This document shows, in pieces, positions 25,010 to 35,805 of a stretch of 64,000 nucleotides of DNA. The stretch covers positions 140,544,001-140,608,000 of the forward strand of contig CM059584.1 in NCBI GenBank assembly GCA_030407085.1. The letters run 5' to 3'. The notes beneath the pieces were generated by a model. It was not told the DNA's origin, made no database searches, and was given only the letters and a program-made list of their open reading frames with translations. The position numbers and the translations under genes were made by a program. How positions within the stretch are numbered: the stretch's first letter is position 1; the number at the start of each line of letters is the position of its first letter. Source of the DNA: Trichopria drosophilae (Eukaryota; Arthropoda; Insecta; Hymenoptera; Diapriidae).

Positions 25010-25021
25010 GATTAAATGTTA

Positions 25022-25197
25022 AAATACTTTTATGTACGTCTTTTCGGTGCGTAAAGTAAACTTGTGCGTAAAGTAAACTTTACGCACTCGATTTTACTTT
25101 ACGCACGAAAAAGCCGTACGTAAACAATATTTCGGCACACGTGTGTGTGTGTAAAGTTCTTTACGCATACGCCCTTGTATCGAAAACTACTATTTTA
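25022..25197. mobile_element. Palindromic element of the TGCGTAAAGT family, copy A
   Basis: The segment is full of nested inverted words such as GTGCGTAAAGTAAACTTTAC and TTACGCAC, and ends GTATCGAAAACTACTATTTT. An inverted and very similar copy lies at 27145-27329, which shares the GCACACGTGTGTGTG-like centre and TTTACGTACGGCTTTT-like word. No ORF. Confidence 0.7.
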
Positions 25198-25698
25198 AGG
25201 AATAAAAAAACATTCAAAGTCTGAAATTAACTATTGATTATTTATAAACATTCATTATAAATTCAATACTTCAGTATAGAACAGTTTTTTTAATATCGCA
25301 AATATTTGTTTCAAATAGTGTTTATTGTTTACAAATAGTTGAATATATGCCGATTGTTGACAAAACTTGACGATTTTTTCTGACTTATTTTAGAGCACAT
25401 TTCGAAATCATTCTGAACTTTTTTGTTGTTGAGGCATGTTCATAAGAATGTTGTATCGAGGAACTCCAGGATTTTTCCACGTTACCATGGAAAGTTACAT
25501 CGATGTATGAGATCATTTAGCAACTTTTTACATACACAACAAATTACACTAAAAAATTGTAAGAATTTAATATATTTAATAATGTTTGCAGATAAATTTA
25601 TGAATTTGTTTATTATTTTATAATATTATTAGAGAAGTTATTAGATTATTGATACATTTTAACCTGCAATCATAAAATTGAATAAAAATGAGATATAA

Positions 25699-26044
25699 CC
25701 CTGGTAAAAATCTAAAATCGCCCCACGCATGGGCATTGCGTGGCAAATTCGCATGGGCCACGTCAGAATCGTCACGTTTTGCCCGGCAGCGCCATGTCTG
25801 CAATATGGCGCTTGCGTGGCATATGTATGGCCCATCCTAGTGATGTAACATAACCTCATTCTTCTTCGTCGATAAAACAGAAATTATTGTATGATTATGG
25901 ATTTTTCTTTGAAACTGTCGCCAGGGACGCGCCACGTAAGTGCCATACTTGCAGACATGGCGCTGCCGGGCAAAACGTGACGATTCTGGAGTGCCGCTTG
26001 CGAGTTTTCCACGCAAGCCCCACGAAAGGAAATTTTTACTAGGG
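25699..26044. mobile_element. MITE with CCCTGGTAAAAAT ends
   Basis: CCCTGGTAAAAAT at the left mirrors ATTTTTACTAGGG at the right. Inside, CGTCACGTTTTGCCCGGCAG with the following GCGCCATGTCTGCA (about 25771-25804) mirrors TGCAGACATGGCGCTGCCGG (about 25949-25968). GCATGGGCC and CACGCAA words recur. It is much GC-richer than its surroundings and has no credible gene. Confidence 0.7.
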
Positions 26045-27029
26045 AAAGAAAACAAAATTTAAACTTTTTAAATGTAATTTTGGCTTAAGGTTCTGCTTGT
26101 TTAAACAATTTTTATTGTATTATTAATTTACAATATATATATATATATCCTTCAATCATGGAAAAGTCTGCCTGGAATTTTTGTCATAAAAAAAAGATTC
26201 ATTGTTCAGGTCAATGAAAAATAATGTAGAATTATAACAATTAAAAAAACACGTAACATATTGATTGCTATTACCAGAAAAATAAATGTTTTTTTTTTTT
26301 TAACGCAAACGTCATTAAAAAACATGTATGCACCTATAACATCTTTTGACGTTACCCACTTTCAAAACAATCCCATATTACTTTCTGTATAGTCATCAAT
26401 AGATAAGTGATTAAAATGTATTTAGTTTTACATTAAAGTATTATCGTATATTATTAAATTAGTAAATGAGTTCCTGCTGAAGATGACTACTGTAAATAAA
26501 TACTCAAAAACAATTAAAAAAAGTACAAATTACAAGAAATTTATGGCTTATTTTCTAAAAAATATAGTTTTCTTTAATTTCTATTAAAAAAAAACAATTT
26601 TCAAAATTTATGAAACGATGAAAATTATTTTTTTGAAAAAAAGTATTGTTTTCGACATTTTTTTACGTAATTAAAAAATTCTACACTAAAATTTAGTTAT
26701 TAATAATGTTAATCATTAAAAATCTATTAATAATTCTATTTTAAAACGACTTTTAAAAAAATCTAATGTAAATTCTTCTCAAAATATTGCTTTACATTTA
26801 TGTCATAAATAATTGTTTCTATTAAGCTACTATTTCTAATAAAATCTTCGGACGTTACCCACTTTCAAAACAATCCCATATTACTTTCTGCAGTCATGCA
26901 TAGATAAGTGATTAAAGTATTATCATATATTATTAAATCAGTAAATGAGTTTCTACTGATGATCTGAACTGATCTTAACCGTTTGGGAATATTTTGAAGG
27001 AATAATAAAAAATATTTTTTTAATACACG

Positions 27030-27446
27030 TGTCCGTAAAGTAGACACTTTACTCTTTTTAGTCCGTAAAGTGTGACTTTACGGACTGATTTCTGCGCTTT
27101 ACGGACCAAAAATAGTCGTTAAAGTGTCTACTTTTGCGAACAGTGTATCAAAATAGTACTTTTCGATACAAGTGCGTATGTGTAAAGAACTTTACACATA
27201 CACACGTGTGCCGAAATATTGTTTACGTACGGCTTTTCCGTGCGTAAAGTGTAATCGAGTGCGTAAAGTTTACTTTACGCACGAGTTTAGTTTACGCACC
27301 GAAAAGACGTACATAAAATAGTATTCGCTCCTCGGCCGTAAAATTTTACGACCTCGGTTTATATGGCTTCGCCAGTCCGAGGATGCGCAATCTCCACTCG
27401 GTCCGTAAAATTGAATTTTACGGCCTAGGACCGAAAAGTACTATCT
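27030..27446. mobile_element. Cluster of three adjacent palindromic elements
   Basis: Three hairpin modules follow one another: about 27035-27145 (GTCCGTAAAGT core), 27145-27329 (GTGCGTAAAGT core, inverted copy of 25022-25197) and about 27322-27445 (CCGTAAAATTTTACG core). Shared end words are AAAATAGTACTTTTCG and CCGAAAAGTACTATCT. The uninterrupted site in copy 2 (about 49150-49200) shows that the flanking sequence continues without them. Confidence 0.7.
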
Positions 27447-28261
27447 CGTAATGCTAAAATAATCGTAGAAAAAATTCTAGTAAACGATCAATTTTAAAAT
27501 ATACAGGTTTATTATTCAACATTGAACATTTTAATGCATTTGCGGACCTACTAAAGAATAAACATTTTGTTTTATTGTTATCTTAGTGATTAATTGTTGT
27601 ATTTAATAATGATTAATTCTAATCCTGGTTTGGAATTTTTCCTTTTTCAGTATTTCAGAGCGTTGACTTTTTCAAAATCACAGTGATCATGAACAACTTT
27701 TTTTCTTTTTTTATAGTGTGTTAATAGCACTTTTCAATCTACTTTTTAAATGAAAATCTTATTAGTTTTTGTGTATTTCAAAATTGTACGATTTTTATAC
27801 AAATTTAGCTTTTCTTAATATAGTACTTAATATAGTACTTAATTTAGTACTTCTTATCTAATAATTTCATGTGTGAAATTTTTAAAATTATTTGTTAATT
27901 GTGTGGTCTTAAAACCGCAATTTTTTCAATAGTATTAATGGTTTCTAAATTTAATAAAATTAATTTAAAACTGTTAATCATTCTTCGATGCTTGTTTGCA
28001 TTAAGTGGCAGTGTTTTCTTGATATAATGTGTAGTATACCAAATGAATTTGATTAAGTACAGAAATAGATGGTAATATTCATGATATGAATCATGAAACA
28101 CCATTAACAATTAGAAAAACTTTACGGGGGAAATCACCAATCACCCATTAATGTATTCTTCTCCTTATTTTAAATAGGGGCGATACCCTATTATTTTTGT
28201 CATTGTTTTCATGATTACATGTTTTTCATTATTATTGCTAATATCGATGAAGACAAAAAGA

Positions 28262-29090
28262 CATATGAGCCTGATAATTGGGCGGAGATCTTTCAGGTAA
28301 ATCGGTTTAGGAATTTTAGGAATTGGACGAACCAACGCATGCTTCCATGCATCAGGAAATGTACTATTTGCAATAATTCGGTTTATGATGTGTAGAATTT
28401 CTGGCAAACAAAATTTGTAGATTCGTAAGAACATTTCGCCTGATATATCATCCGAGCCTGTCCCCGTACTATTAAGCCTATACTAATAATATTGGTTAGT
28501 TTATTCATAGATATTTCTGAGAATGCAAATTCAAAATTGGTAGGTATTTTGTTAGAACGTGAAGTTAAATAGTAATTAGATAGGTTAGGGATTGGAAGGG
28601 CTACTGAAATACAAAATGTTGGTTAATAAGATCAGCGTTACATAGTACGGGAGGAAGCCCGAATGAGGAAGGCGCAATAATACCAAGATGCTTTATTGTT
28701 GACCAGAAATTTTTCTGCGGGAGTTGACTGATGTTTTTTAGATATGCAGCCCTTTCTCTCCTGATCGCAAATGTTGTAAAATTACGAAGTTGTTTATAAT
28801 AAGCAATATCAGTTGGTAGCTTGGTTTTTCTGAGAGTGAGGTTTCGTGACCCGAATTCTTCTTTTTAGTGGAAATGTATCAAATAAGTCAGTTATAGATT
28901 TATTTAAATATAATACTTTGTCATTGATGCCTGGAATGTCTGTAATTTCACTCCATGCATGAAGTCTAGCCAACTGAGTCTAGAAAAGTCATTTTCATTA
29001 AAAAATTTGAAGTCCCGAATGTAAATTTTTCGATATGGGGAGGTCTTATATGTTGCAACCTATTAGGTGGTGATCAGAGACTTGGAACGA
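28262..29090 (-). pseudogene. LINE (CR1/Jockey-like) reverse-transcriptase fragment, decayed
   Basis: The clearest part, 28434 down to about 28262, reads into the start of an RT domain: GSDDISGEMFL just upstream, then FPDAWKHALVRPIPK and LKDLRPI, typical of the first RT motifs of CR1/Jockey/R1-type LINEs. Further upstream on the same strand (about 28650-28860) words like AYYKQLRNF and LPQKNFWSTIKHLGI match the usual pre-RT linker. Stops and frame shifts occur throughout. The fragment is cut abruptly at about 28262, where duplication-unit sequence resumes, and lacks the catalytic YxDD box. Confidence 0.8.
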
Positions 29091-29146
29091 GTTAGTGGTA
29101 AATACACCTCATATATTAACTAAAGGAGAGGTAATTATGACATAAT

Positions 29147-29365
29147 AGTATTTTTCGTCCCTAGGGCGCAAAATGACATTTCGCTCGAGGGCTCCTCCGG
29201 GGCGCCCGTGGGGGAGAGGTGTTGCGCCCTAGGGGCGAACAACATTTTATGTCGCAGCAGGTCACAAAATGCAATGAGCGCCCGTTGACCTCGACCATAC
29301 ATCTCTATGGTTACAATGCGGGCGCAAAATCTCATTTTGCGGCCTACTGCGACAAAAAATATTAA
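29147..29365. mobile_element. GC-rich palindromic element with GGCGCAAAATGAC cores
   Basis: It starts ATAGTATTTTTCGTCCCTAG and ends GCGACAAAAAATATT. Within it, CCCTAGGGCGCAAAATGACA and GTTGCGCCCTAGGGGCGAAC are inverted, and a second hairpin spans the part around the GTCGCAGCAGGTCACAAAAT and GGCCTACTGCGAC words. The end words match the other palindromic elements in this window. Confidence 0.6.
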
Positions 29366-29687
29366 ACATAAAATATAGAAAAAAATAAAAAATTATTAAA
29401 TCAAAAAAAGAATAAAATAAAAGAGGTGCAATGTAAGTTGCATCCACGTGGTGCACCTTGGAAACGGTTATTACAGGCAAAAACTTATGGGTCAAACATT
29501 GTTTTACATAATCATACAATGTATACATCTAGTTATATCAATGTTCAAAAGATTCTTGACACTTATCAACAAATTTAGTGTTGGTTTAATGTAGATTCGA
29601 ACATAAATTACGTACACTGTGGTACTATCGTTAAAAATTGCTATGCATGCTATGAAAATTTAAAACAAAAGCGCCAAGCATTTTATT

Positions 29688-30731
29688 AGTTGTTTACTTT
29701 TTTGTTTATTTATGTGAATAACCAACAGCATATGTTTATAGATTATAAACAATAAAAAATATAAAGAATTTTATAAGTGCCAACATTTTAGCGGTCAAGA
29801 TCATTTGATCAAAAAACCGACAGTCATAAAGCCGACAGTCAAAAAACCGACAGTCAAAAAGCCGACACATAAAAAAAAGACACATCTTCAGGAGGGGGGT
29901 GCGGGTCGAGAAACCGACAAATCAAAAAGCCGACAGGGCGAAAAACAGACAGTCAGAAAACCGACAATCGAAAAGCCGACAGACAAAAAACCGACAGTTA
30001 AAAAAATGACTGCCCTCCTGGGATGCGGGCCGAAAAACCGACAAATCAAAAAGCCGACAGGTCAAAAAACCGACAGTCATAAAGCCGACAGTCAAAAAAC
30101 CGACAGTCAAAAAGCCGACACATAAAAAAAAGACACATCTTCAGGAGGGGGGTGCGGGTCGAGAAACCGACAAATCAAAAAGCCGACAGGGCGAAAAACA
30201 GACAGTCAGAAAACCGACAATCGAAAAGCCGACAGTCAAAAAACCGACAGTTAAAAAAATGACTGCCCTCCTGGGATGCGGGCCGAAAAACCGACAAATC
30301 AAAAAGCCGACAGGTCAAAAAACCGACAGTCATAAAGCCGACAGTCAAAAAATCGACAGTCAAAAAGCCGACACATAAAAAAAAGACACATCTTCAGAAG
30401 GACAGTCATTTTTTTAACTGTCGGCTTTTCGATTGTCGGTTTTCTGACTGTCTGTTTTTCGACCTGTCGGCTTTTTGATTTGTCGGTTTCTCGACCCGCA
30501 CCCCCCTCCTGAAGATGTGTCTTTTTTTTATGTGTCGGCTTTTTGACTGTCGGTTTTTTGACTGTCGGCTTTATGACTGTCGGTTTTTTGATTTGTCGGT
30601 TTTTCGGCATGCACCCAATCTTGAACGCTAAAATGTTGGCACTTATAAAATTCTTTATATTTTTTATTATTTATAATCTATAAACATATGCTGTTGGTTA
30701 TTCACATAAATAAACAAAAAAGTAAACAACT
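29688..30731. mobile_element. Foldback element built of 15-bp minisatellite repeats
   Basis: Inverted arms of about 112 bp (29688-29800 and 30618-30731) differ at only a few bases; one contains GTGAATAACCAACAGCATAT. Between them is an array of 15-bp units (AAAAAACCGACAGTC or AAAAAGCCGACAGTC), direct from about 29803 to 30395 and inverted from about 30396 to 30606. Units are grouped into a higher-order repeat of 253 bp (CATAAAAAAAAGACACATCT at 29868, 30121 and 30374). Long inverted repeats made of short tandem units is the architecture of Drosophila FB elements. The 15-bp period keeps one frame open, so it reads as KKPTV repeats; I regard that as a by-product. Confidence 0.8.
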
Positions 30732-30732
30732 A

Positions 30733-30992
30733 AAGTCCTTCTGAAGATGTGTCTTTTTTTTATGTGTCGGATTTTTGACTGTCGGCTTTATGACTGTCGG
30801 TTTTTTGACCTGTCGGCTTTTTGATTTGTCGGTTTTTCGGCCCGCATCCCAGTGGGGGCAGTCATTTTTTGCACTGTCGGTTTTTTGACTGTCGGCTTTT
30901 CGCTTGTCGGTTTTTTGACTGTCGGTTTTTTGACTGTCTGTTTTTCGACCTGTCGGCTTTTTATTTGTCGGTTTTTCGACCCGCACTCGTCA
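30733..30992 (-). repeat. Extra 15-bp minisatellite block outside the right arm
   Basis: It continues the same unit in inverted orientation (GACTGTCGGTTTTTTGACTG) beyond the right arm and ends at CCCGCACTCG. This suggests a second, truncated copy or an unequal-exchange product. Confidence 0.75.
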
Positions 30993-31094
30993 AGATTCAC
31001 GCTTTTAGAATTTCACAAAAATTATTCCGAACAGAAATATGTAAAATGTCAATATCTACTGAACAGGAGCAGCTACGATTTCGATTTAAAGTGA

Positions 31095-31320
31095 TTTTTC
31101 GATATACTACGCGTAAAATTTGATTTTACGCACCGTTTTTAGTGCGTAAAATACGATTTTACAAAAAACGGCGCACAAATTTAACGCATAGTATATCGAA
31201 AAATATCGTTCGACACGCGTGTGTAAGAATTCGATTTTACGCACCGGCCTATCTAAGCGCATGTTAAAAACGGTGCGTAAAATCGTATTTTACGCACTAG
31301 TATCGAAAAATACTATTTAA
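31095..31320. mobile_element. Palindromic element, GTGCGTAAAAT core
   Basis: Starts about TTTTTCGATATACTACGCGT and ends GTATCGAAAAATACTATTTA. Repeated inverted words GTGCGTAAAATACGATTTTA and TTTTACGCACC make at least two nested hairpins. It shares end words with 25022-25197 and 27145-27329. Confidence 0.65.
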
Positions 31321-32249
31321 TCTATAATCAACGCCAAAAAACCACCCCATTTTCCGTTTTTGTCGTCATTTTTGTATAACCTATCGGTTCTTCCTGCCCA
31401 CCGTGGCATTGCGTGCATTTACCTTATGTTGTTGCGCAATTTGAGAATGCAAATTCGTACTCGAAGCGCGAGGAGATGGCATACTCCCCGCTCTTTTCAA
31501 ATCAGAAGTTTGGAGTGGGACTCCTGGTGTTGTGGCGATCGAGCATAATCAGATTTTCGTTATGGATTTCAGTGAATCCAACAATCACTTTCGCAACTAA
31601 TGAGTTCAATATTAAGTAGCCTTTTCGAAAGTTGTTTATTTTCGTCATCCCTTCATTTTTTACTTTTTTAAAATGTTTAACATTATTATTTTTTGAGAAT
31701 ACAAATTTTTTAAACCATTATGCCCCGTCAGAATAAGTTGTACGACTCGAAAAAATGTCCAATTTGATACAAATTAATTTTTTTTCTCTACCATCATCGA
31801 TTTTGTTCGTGACTTTTATACAGATACATTTTAGAGATTTTTAAAATAACGAGAGATAATTTTCAACATTTTTGATTTAAAAACAAACTGAAAATTTTCA
31901 AATGTCCATAACTCAGTTGCTACATATCTTAAAGTAACCAATAAAAAATGAAATTGTCCGTATTGAAATGTACTTTTATACACTTACAAAAACAATTTTG
32001 TTGCGATTTGTTTACATACATTTTTTTCGTTTTAACTTATAAATTTAAGATTTTTGCCAATTATGTGTTGACATAAATGTACTGACCATTCGAAAAATTA
32101 CGAATATATTATTCGTCGAAAGATGGCACAAAAAATTATCATAGTTACATTAATAATCTAAAAAGATTTATAATGAATAATTTTCTAATTAAATAAAAAA
32201 CCTATTCGTTTTATTTTCTTGAAAATGATAATTTATTGATATTACTTGT

Positions 32250-34750
32250 AGAAAAAAAATGAAACAATATATGAACTTTAATGAAATAATAATTATTTAA
32301 ATTTGTGATTTAAATTAAGCGTTTAAACACCTAATCAATATATTATTAATATCGTATCGAATGCACCAATATTCAGATTATGTAATAATATCAATGCAAT
32401 TAATTATTCTCAAGAAATATTAAATTATATATTTTATTTTCTTTATGTGTAATTATCATTTTCTCAGTTATTTTTTAGTAAATCATTTTTATTATACTCC
32501 TTCTGGTTTATAAACACTGTCAAACACAATAATTAAAAATAAAAAACTAATAAATAAATAAAAATTGTACTACTGAAGAGAGAAAGGATTTGAGATAAAT
32601 TGGAATTTACATAAAAAATGATAAAAAATCTATTTAACACATTGAGTTATCAAAAGCAGACGGATATTGTGCACGTATGTGAAAGTAGCACTTTCCGCAC
32701 TAGTTGCATAAACCACCGCTTTATCATATAGCTGCGAAGAAAATATTTGAAATAAATGCTTTGCATTATTTAGATCAACGATTACTCTTAGTCGAGAAAA
32801 ATAAGACCTTTTAATGGAAATTATAATTTTAATATTAATTCCTACATGCTGTTATATCGTGATAGTCACGTAAAAAGAGGCGAACATTAATTTCATAAGA
32901 CACAATCACCTTCATTACCCTTTAGAACATAAAAAATATAAATTCGGAATGAACATTTGACTATTTTTGCCAGTTTATAAACTCAATATATCAAGCCGTT
33001 GCTTTTCCGAAAATATTTGTAACTTTATTTATTTATTAATTACGATTCCAAGTATTAACTACGCACATATCTATTCGTAATATAATACACTTTTACTAAA
33101 TAATACAGATGTTCATAACTGAACTTATCATATTATTGTCAAAACACTGATTTCATAGAAAAAAAATGATACATTATTGTTAAAGTTTATTCTTAGTATA
33201 TTTCGAAGGGAATTTGATGGTTTTCCTTTTACAATTATGATATAATTTTCATCGATTTCTTGGCTGCAAGTGAAATCTGCTTATAAAACATGTTTCTAAT
33301 TGTGATTGCTTGTATACAAGAAATGCATTTCATGAAAACCTAGAGATAAATAGAATTTATATACTGCAATTTATTTTAATTGTGAAAATGCGTATGTGCA
33401 CTTTCATGGCTGCGCAGTACAAAAAAATCTAATTTCTATATAAATTTAAAAATTCTTGTATAAATCATCAAAATTCGAAATAAAAAATTTTTTATTTTAT
33501 TTTATTATTTCAAAGTCTTGCATATGCTCACCTCGGCAATAAAAACTTCCCCTACAGTTTTTCATCAAATGTCGACGTTTCAAACGCTAAACACAGTATA
33601 AAATGCAATAAAAAAAATTAAAAAACGACTTGGCAAGGGTTTTAAAACATTTTAAAATTCAACCTATTTTTGAGTTTGTCATGGTCTGATATAAATCTGT
33701 TTAGTTTTCGGAGTTCTGCTCTACTAGATTATGGGAATGTATAAAAAAGCCGAAAAATACGGTTGTCAGCGCTTTTTTAAATAAAAAATACAAAACACAC
33801 AAAAAATGCTTCCAACAAAAAAGATACAGTATCAAATTCTCTACACAAAAGGTTACGTACACTTTCTTCGTAAAATAAACAGTTATTCCACAAAAGACGA
33901 ATAAATATGGAAAAATCCACGTTTTTTATGTTTTATTTAAGAAAAGAAAAATTATTTTCAAAAAATTCTTAAGGCATTCTGAAGTTCTCCGCTGATACGG
34001 TAGGAATTTACGCTGAAAATCGAAAATTAAAAATGTCTAAATGAAATTTTTCAAATTCAGGCTATGTAGGGTTGATCCTAATTGACTGTCCGATGATTAA
34101 CAGAGAAGCGCTCGTCGCCCTTGTTATACTGTCAGCGCGCGAAAAGCCTAAGGTTTGTTGCGGAGGAAATATGAATATATTATTACTTACGCCCAGGCGA
34201 CGAGCGCTTCTGTGTTAATCATCATTGATTAAAAAATTATAGACCGATTAAGTTGAAATTTTCCAGAAAACTTCTTCAATCCTGCATGAACAAGTTTGTC
34301 ACTGAAAGTTTTCTCAAACGTAAACTTTGTAAAACACTTTTTCCCGTCAAAGATGCAAACTAAGATTTCTCGCGACCTTAAGTTTGTTATTGAATAACAA
34401 TAACAAATTGTTATTTTTAATTACGGACAATAGCTCGTAGTCTTCATACATAAATCACGCGTTTACTGTGCAAATTTCAACTCATTTGGTTGATATTTGA
34501 CCGAGATACGACCATTTCTGTTGAAAATTGTAATGACTTCGAAACTATGAAATATAAGACTTTTTATTTTTTATCTTTAAAAATATTAATCGCAGGGGAA
34601 AATGTTATCAACAAAAAATGTTCAGTTTAGCGAGCTCTATAAAGTCATATTTTTTATTTTTTATTATGGCTCATTCATTTTTTTTCTGCACCGGACAATA
34701 GTTTTCCGGCAGTTCGAGCGAGAGACCGATTATAGAATCGCGTACCTCAA
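32250..34750. other. AT-rich DNA of copy 2 without a match in copy 1
   Basis: No gene or RNA is recognised. This block lies where copy 1 has only about 400 bp (18480-18885), so it is either an insertion or sequence lost from copy 1. It holds one short hairpin element (34092-34223). Confidence 0.45.
34092..34223. mobile_element. Short hairpin element, GAAGCGCTCGTCGCC arms
   Basis: GATGATTAACAGAGAAGCGC followed by TCGTCGCC at the left is mirrored by GGCGACGAGCGCTTCTGTGT plus TAATCATC at the right. The length is about 130 bp with a GC-richer interior. A tiny MITE or a solo hairpin. Confidence 0.6.
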
Positions 34751-35317
34751 TTTTTAATTTATTTCCAATATCTCTAGATCAGTTCTTATTTAACTTTTTT
34801 GACATTCCGCAAGAGTTTGTATATAAAAAATAGAATTGCCCTTACGGAGCCTGAATTTTGAAAAATTGATTGAGAAATGTTTAATTTACGCTTTTAGCTA
34901 AGATTTCTTCTTTATCGGCGAACTAATTTAGAGAACAGTCTTAAGGGGTTTCTAAAAATCTCAACCGATTAGGTAAGAATTTTCACTAAAAACCGTAAAT
35001 AAAAAGTGATTGAAGTGATTTTTCGACATTCGGGCTCTGTAAGGTCAATTTCAATTGCTACAGACGGTATCATAAAAAATGCCAAAGTCTTTAATTGATA
35101 ACTTACCAAGAATTTTCCGAAATATGTGATTTTTATTTATTTCCGAAAATTCTCGGTCAGTTCTCAATCAATATCTTTGCTATTTTCTAGGAAACTGTTT
35201 ATAATGCTTAGAATTAGTTTTTTTAGTGAAATTTCCTATATTACCAGCGGACCCCTTTATAACTGCCTTAAAGATATATTAATTTAAAAAAAAATAACCG
35301 AGAATAAATTTATGAAA

Positions 35318-35359
<42 letters not shown>

Positions 35360-35792
35360 TCTAAAATTATATAAATAAAATAAAATAAATAAGGAAATGT
35401 TTAACAATAAAACTTGTTCAATAACTCAATAATATTATTAAACAATTTCATGTTTATACGTTTCTGCACGGATAATGAAAATCGAGATATTGTAAAATAA
35501 AAAGTCCTGAACGGATATTTTTTCAGTTTTCAGCGGTGTATTTTAGGGATAAATGGATTTTAAAAAATCAAAGGAGTCACATATGACGTAAAATTGACTG
35601 AATTTTCAAAATCTGTTATTATATTTTATTAAGAGTACAATGGTACAAAACTACACATGATTTTTTCTAAAAAAAACGTGGATTTTTCAGGTCAATTTCT
35701 GTTTTTATCTGGTCTTTCATACCGAAATAATTTTGCAATTCATGCTTGAAGTACAGAAATTGTGTCTTCGTGGCTTGAACTTTAAAATGTGC

Positions 35793-35805
35793 ATATAGGT
35801 ATTTT
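35793..35805 (+). repeat. Target-site duplication of the LINE, left copy
   Basis: ATATAGGTATTTT occurs here and at 37914-37926, at the two ends of the LINE. Copy 1 of the large duplication has the single site (ATATAGGGATTTT at about 19902). Confidence 0.9.

Larger units (their letters stand above)
16040..27020 (+). repeat. Large tandem-duplication unit, copy 1
   Basis: This segment aligns, in order, with pieces of 27450-49200: 16040-16805 with 27515-28265, 17780-18480 with 31660-32250, 18885-19900 with 34757-35800, 19905-22840 with 37920-39690, and 22840-23400 with 47493-48030. A further block at 25220-27020 matches about 48040-49180. Part also recurs at 53255-55000. Differences are mostly insertions in one copy or the other. 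The end of copy 1 leads, after a cluster of palindromic elements, into the start of copy 2, so the arrangement is head to tail. Confidence 0.75.

Noticed and set aside
29805..30125. Open frame of KKPTV-type repeats as a protein gene
   Set aside because: The frame is open only because the 15-bp unit is a multiple of three. The opposite strand and the inverted array give equal frames, and the array lies between transposon-like inverted arms.
29803..30992. CRISPR-like array
   Set aside because: Units are contiguous 15-bp repeats with no unique spacers, and the genome is eukaryotic.
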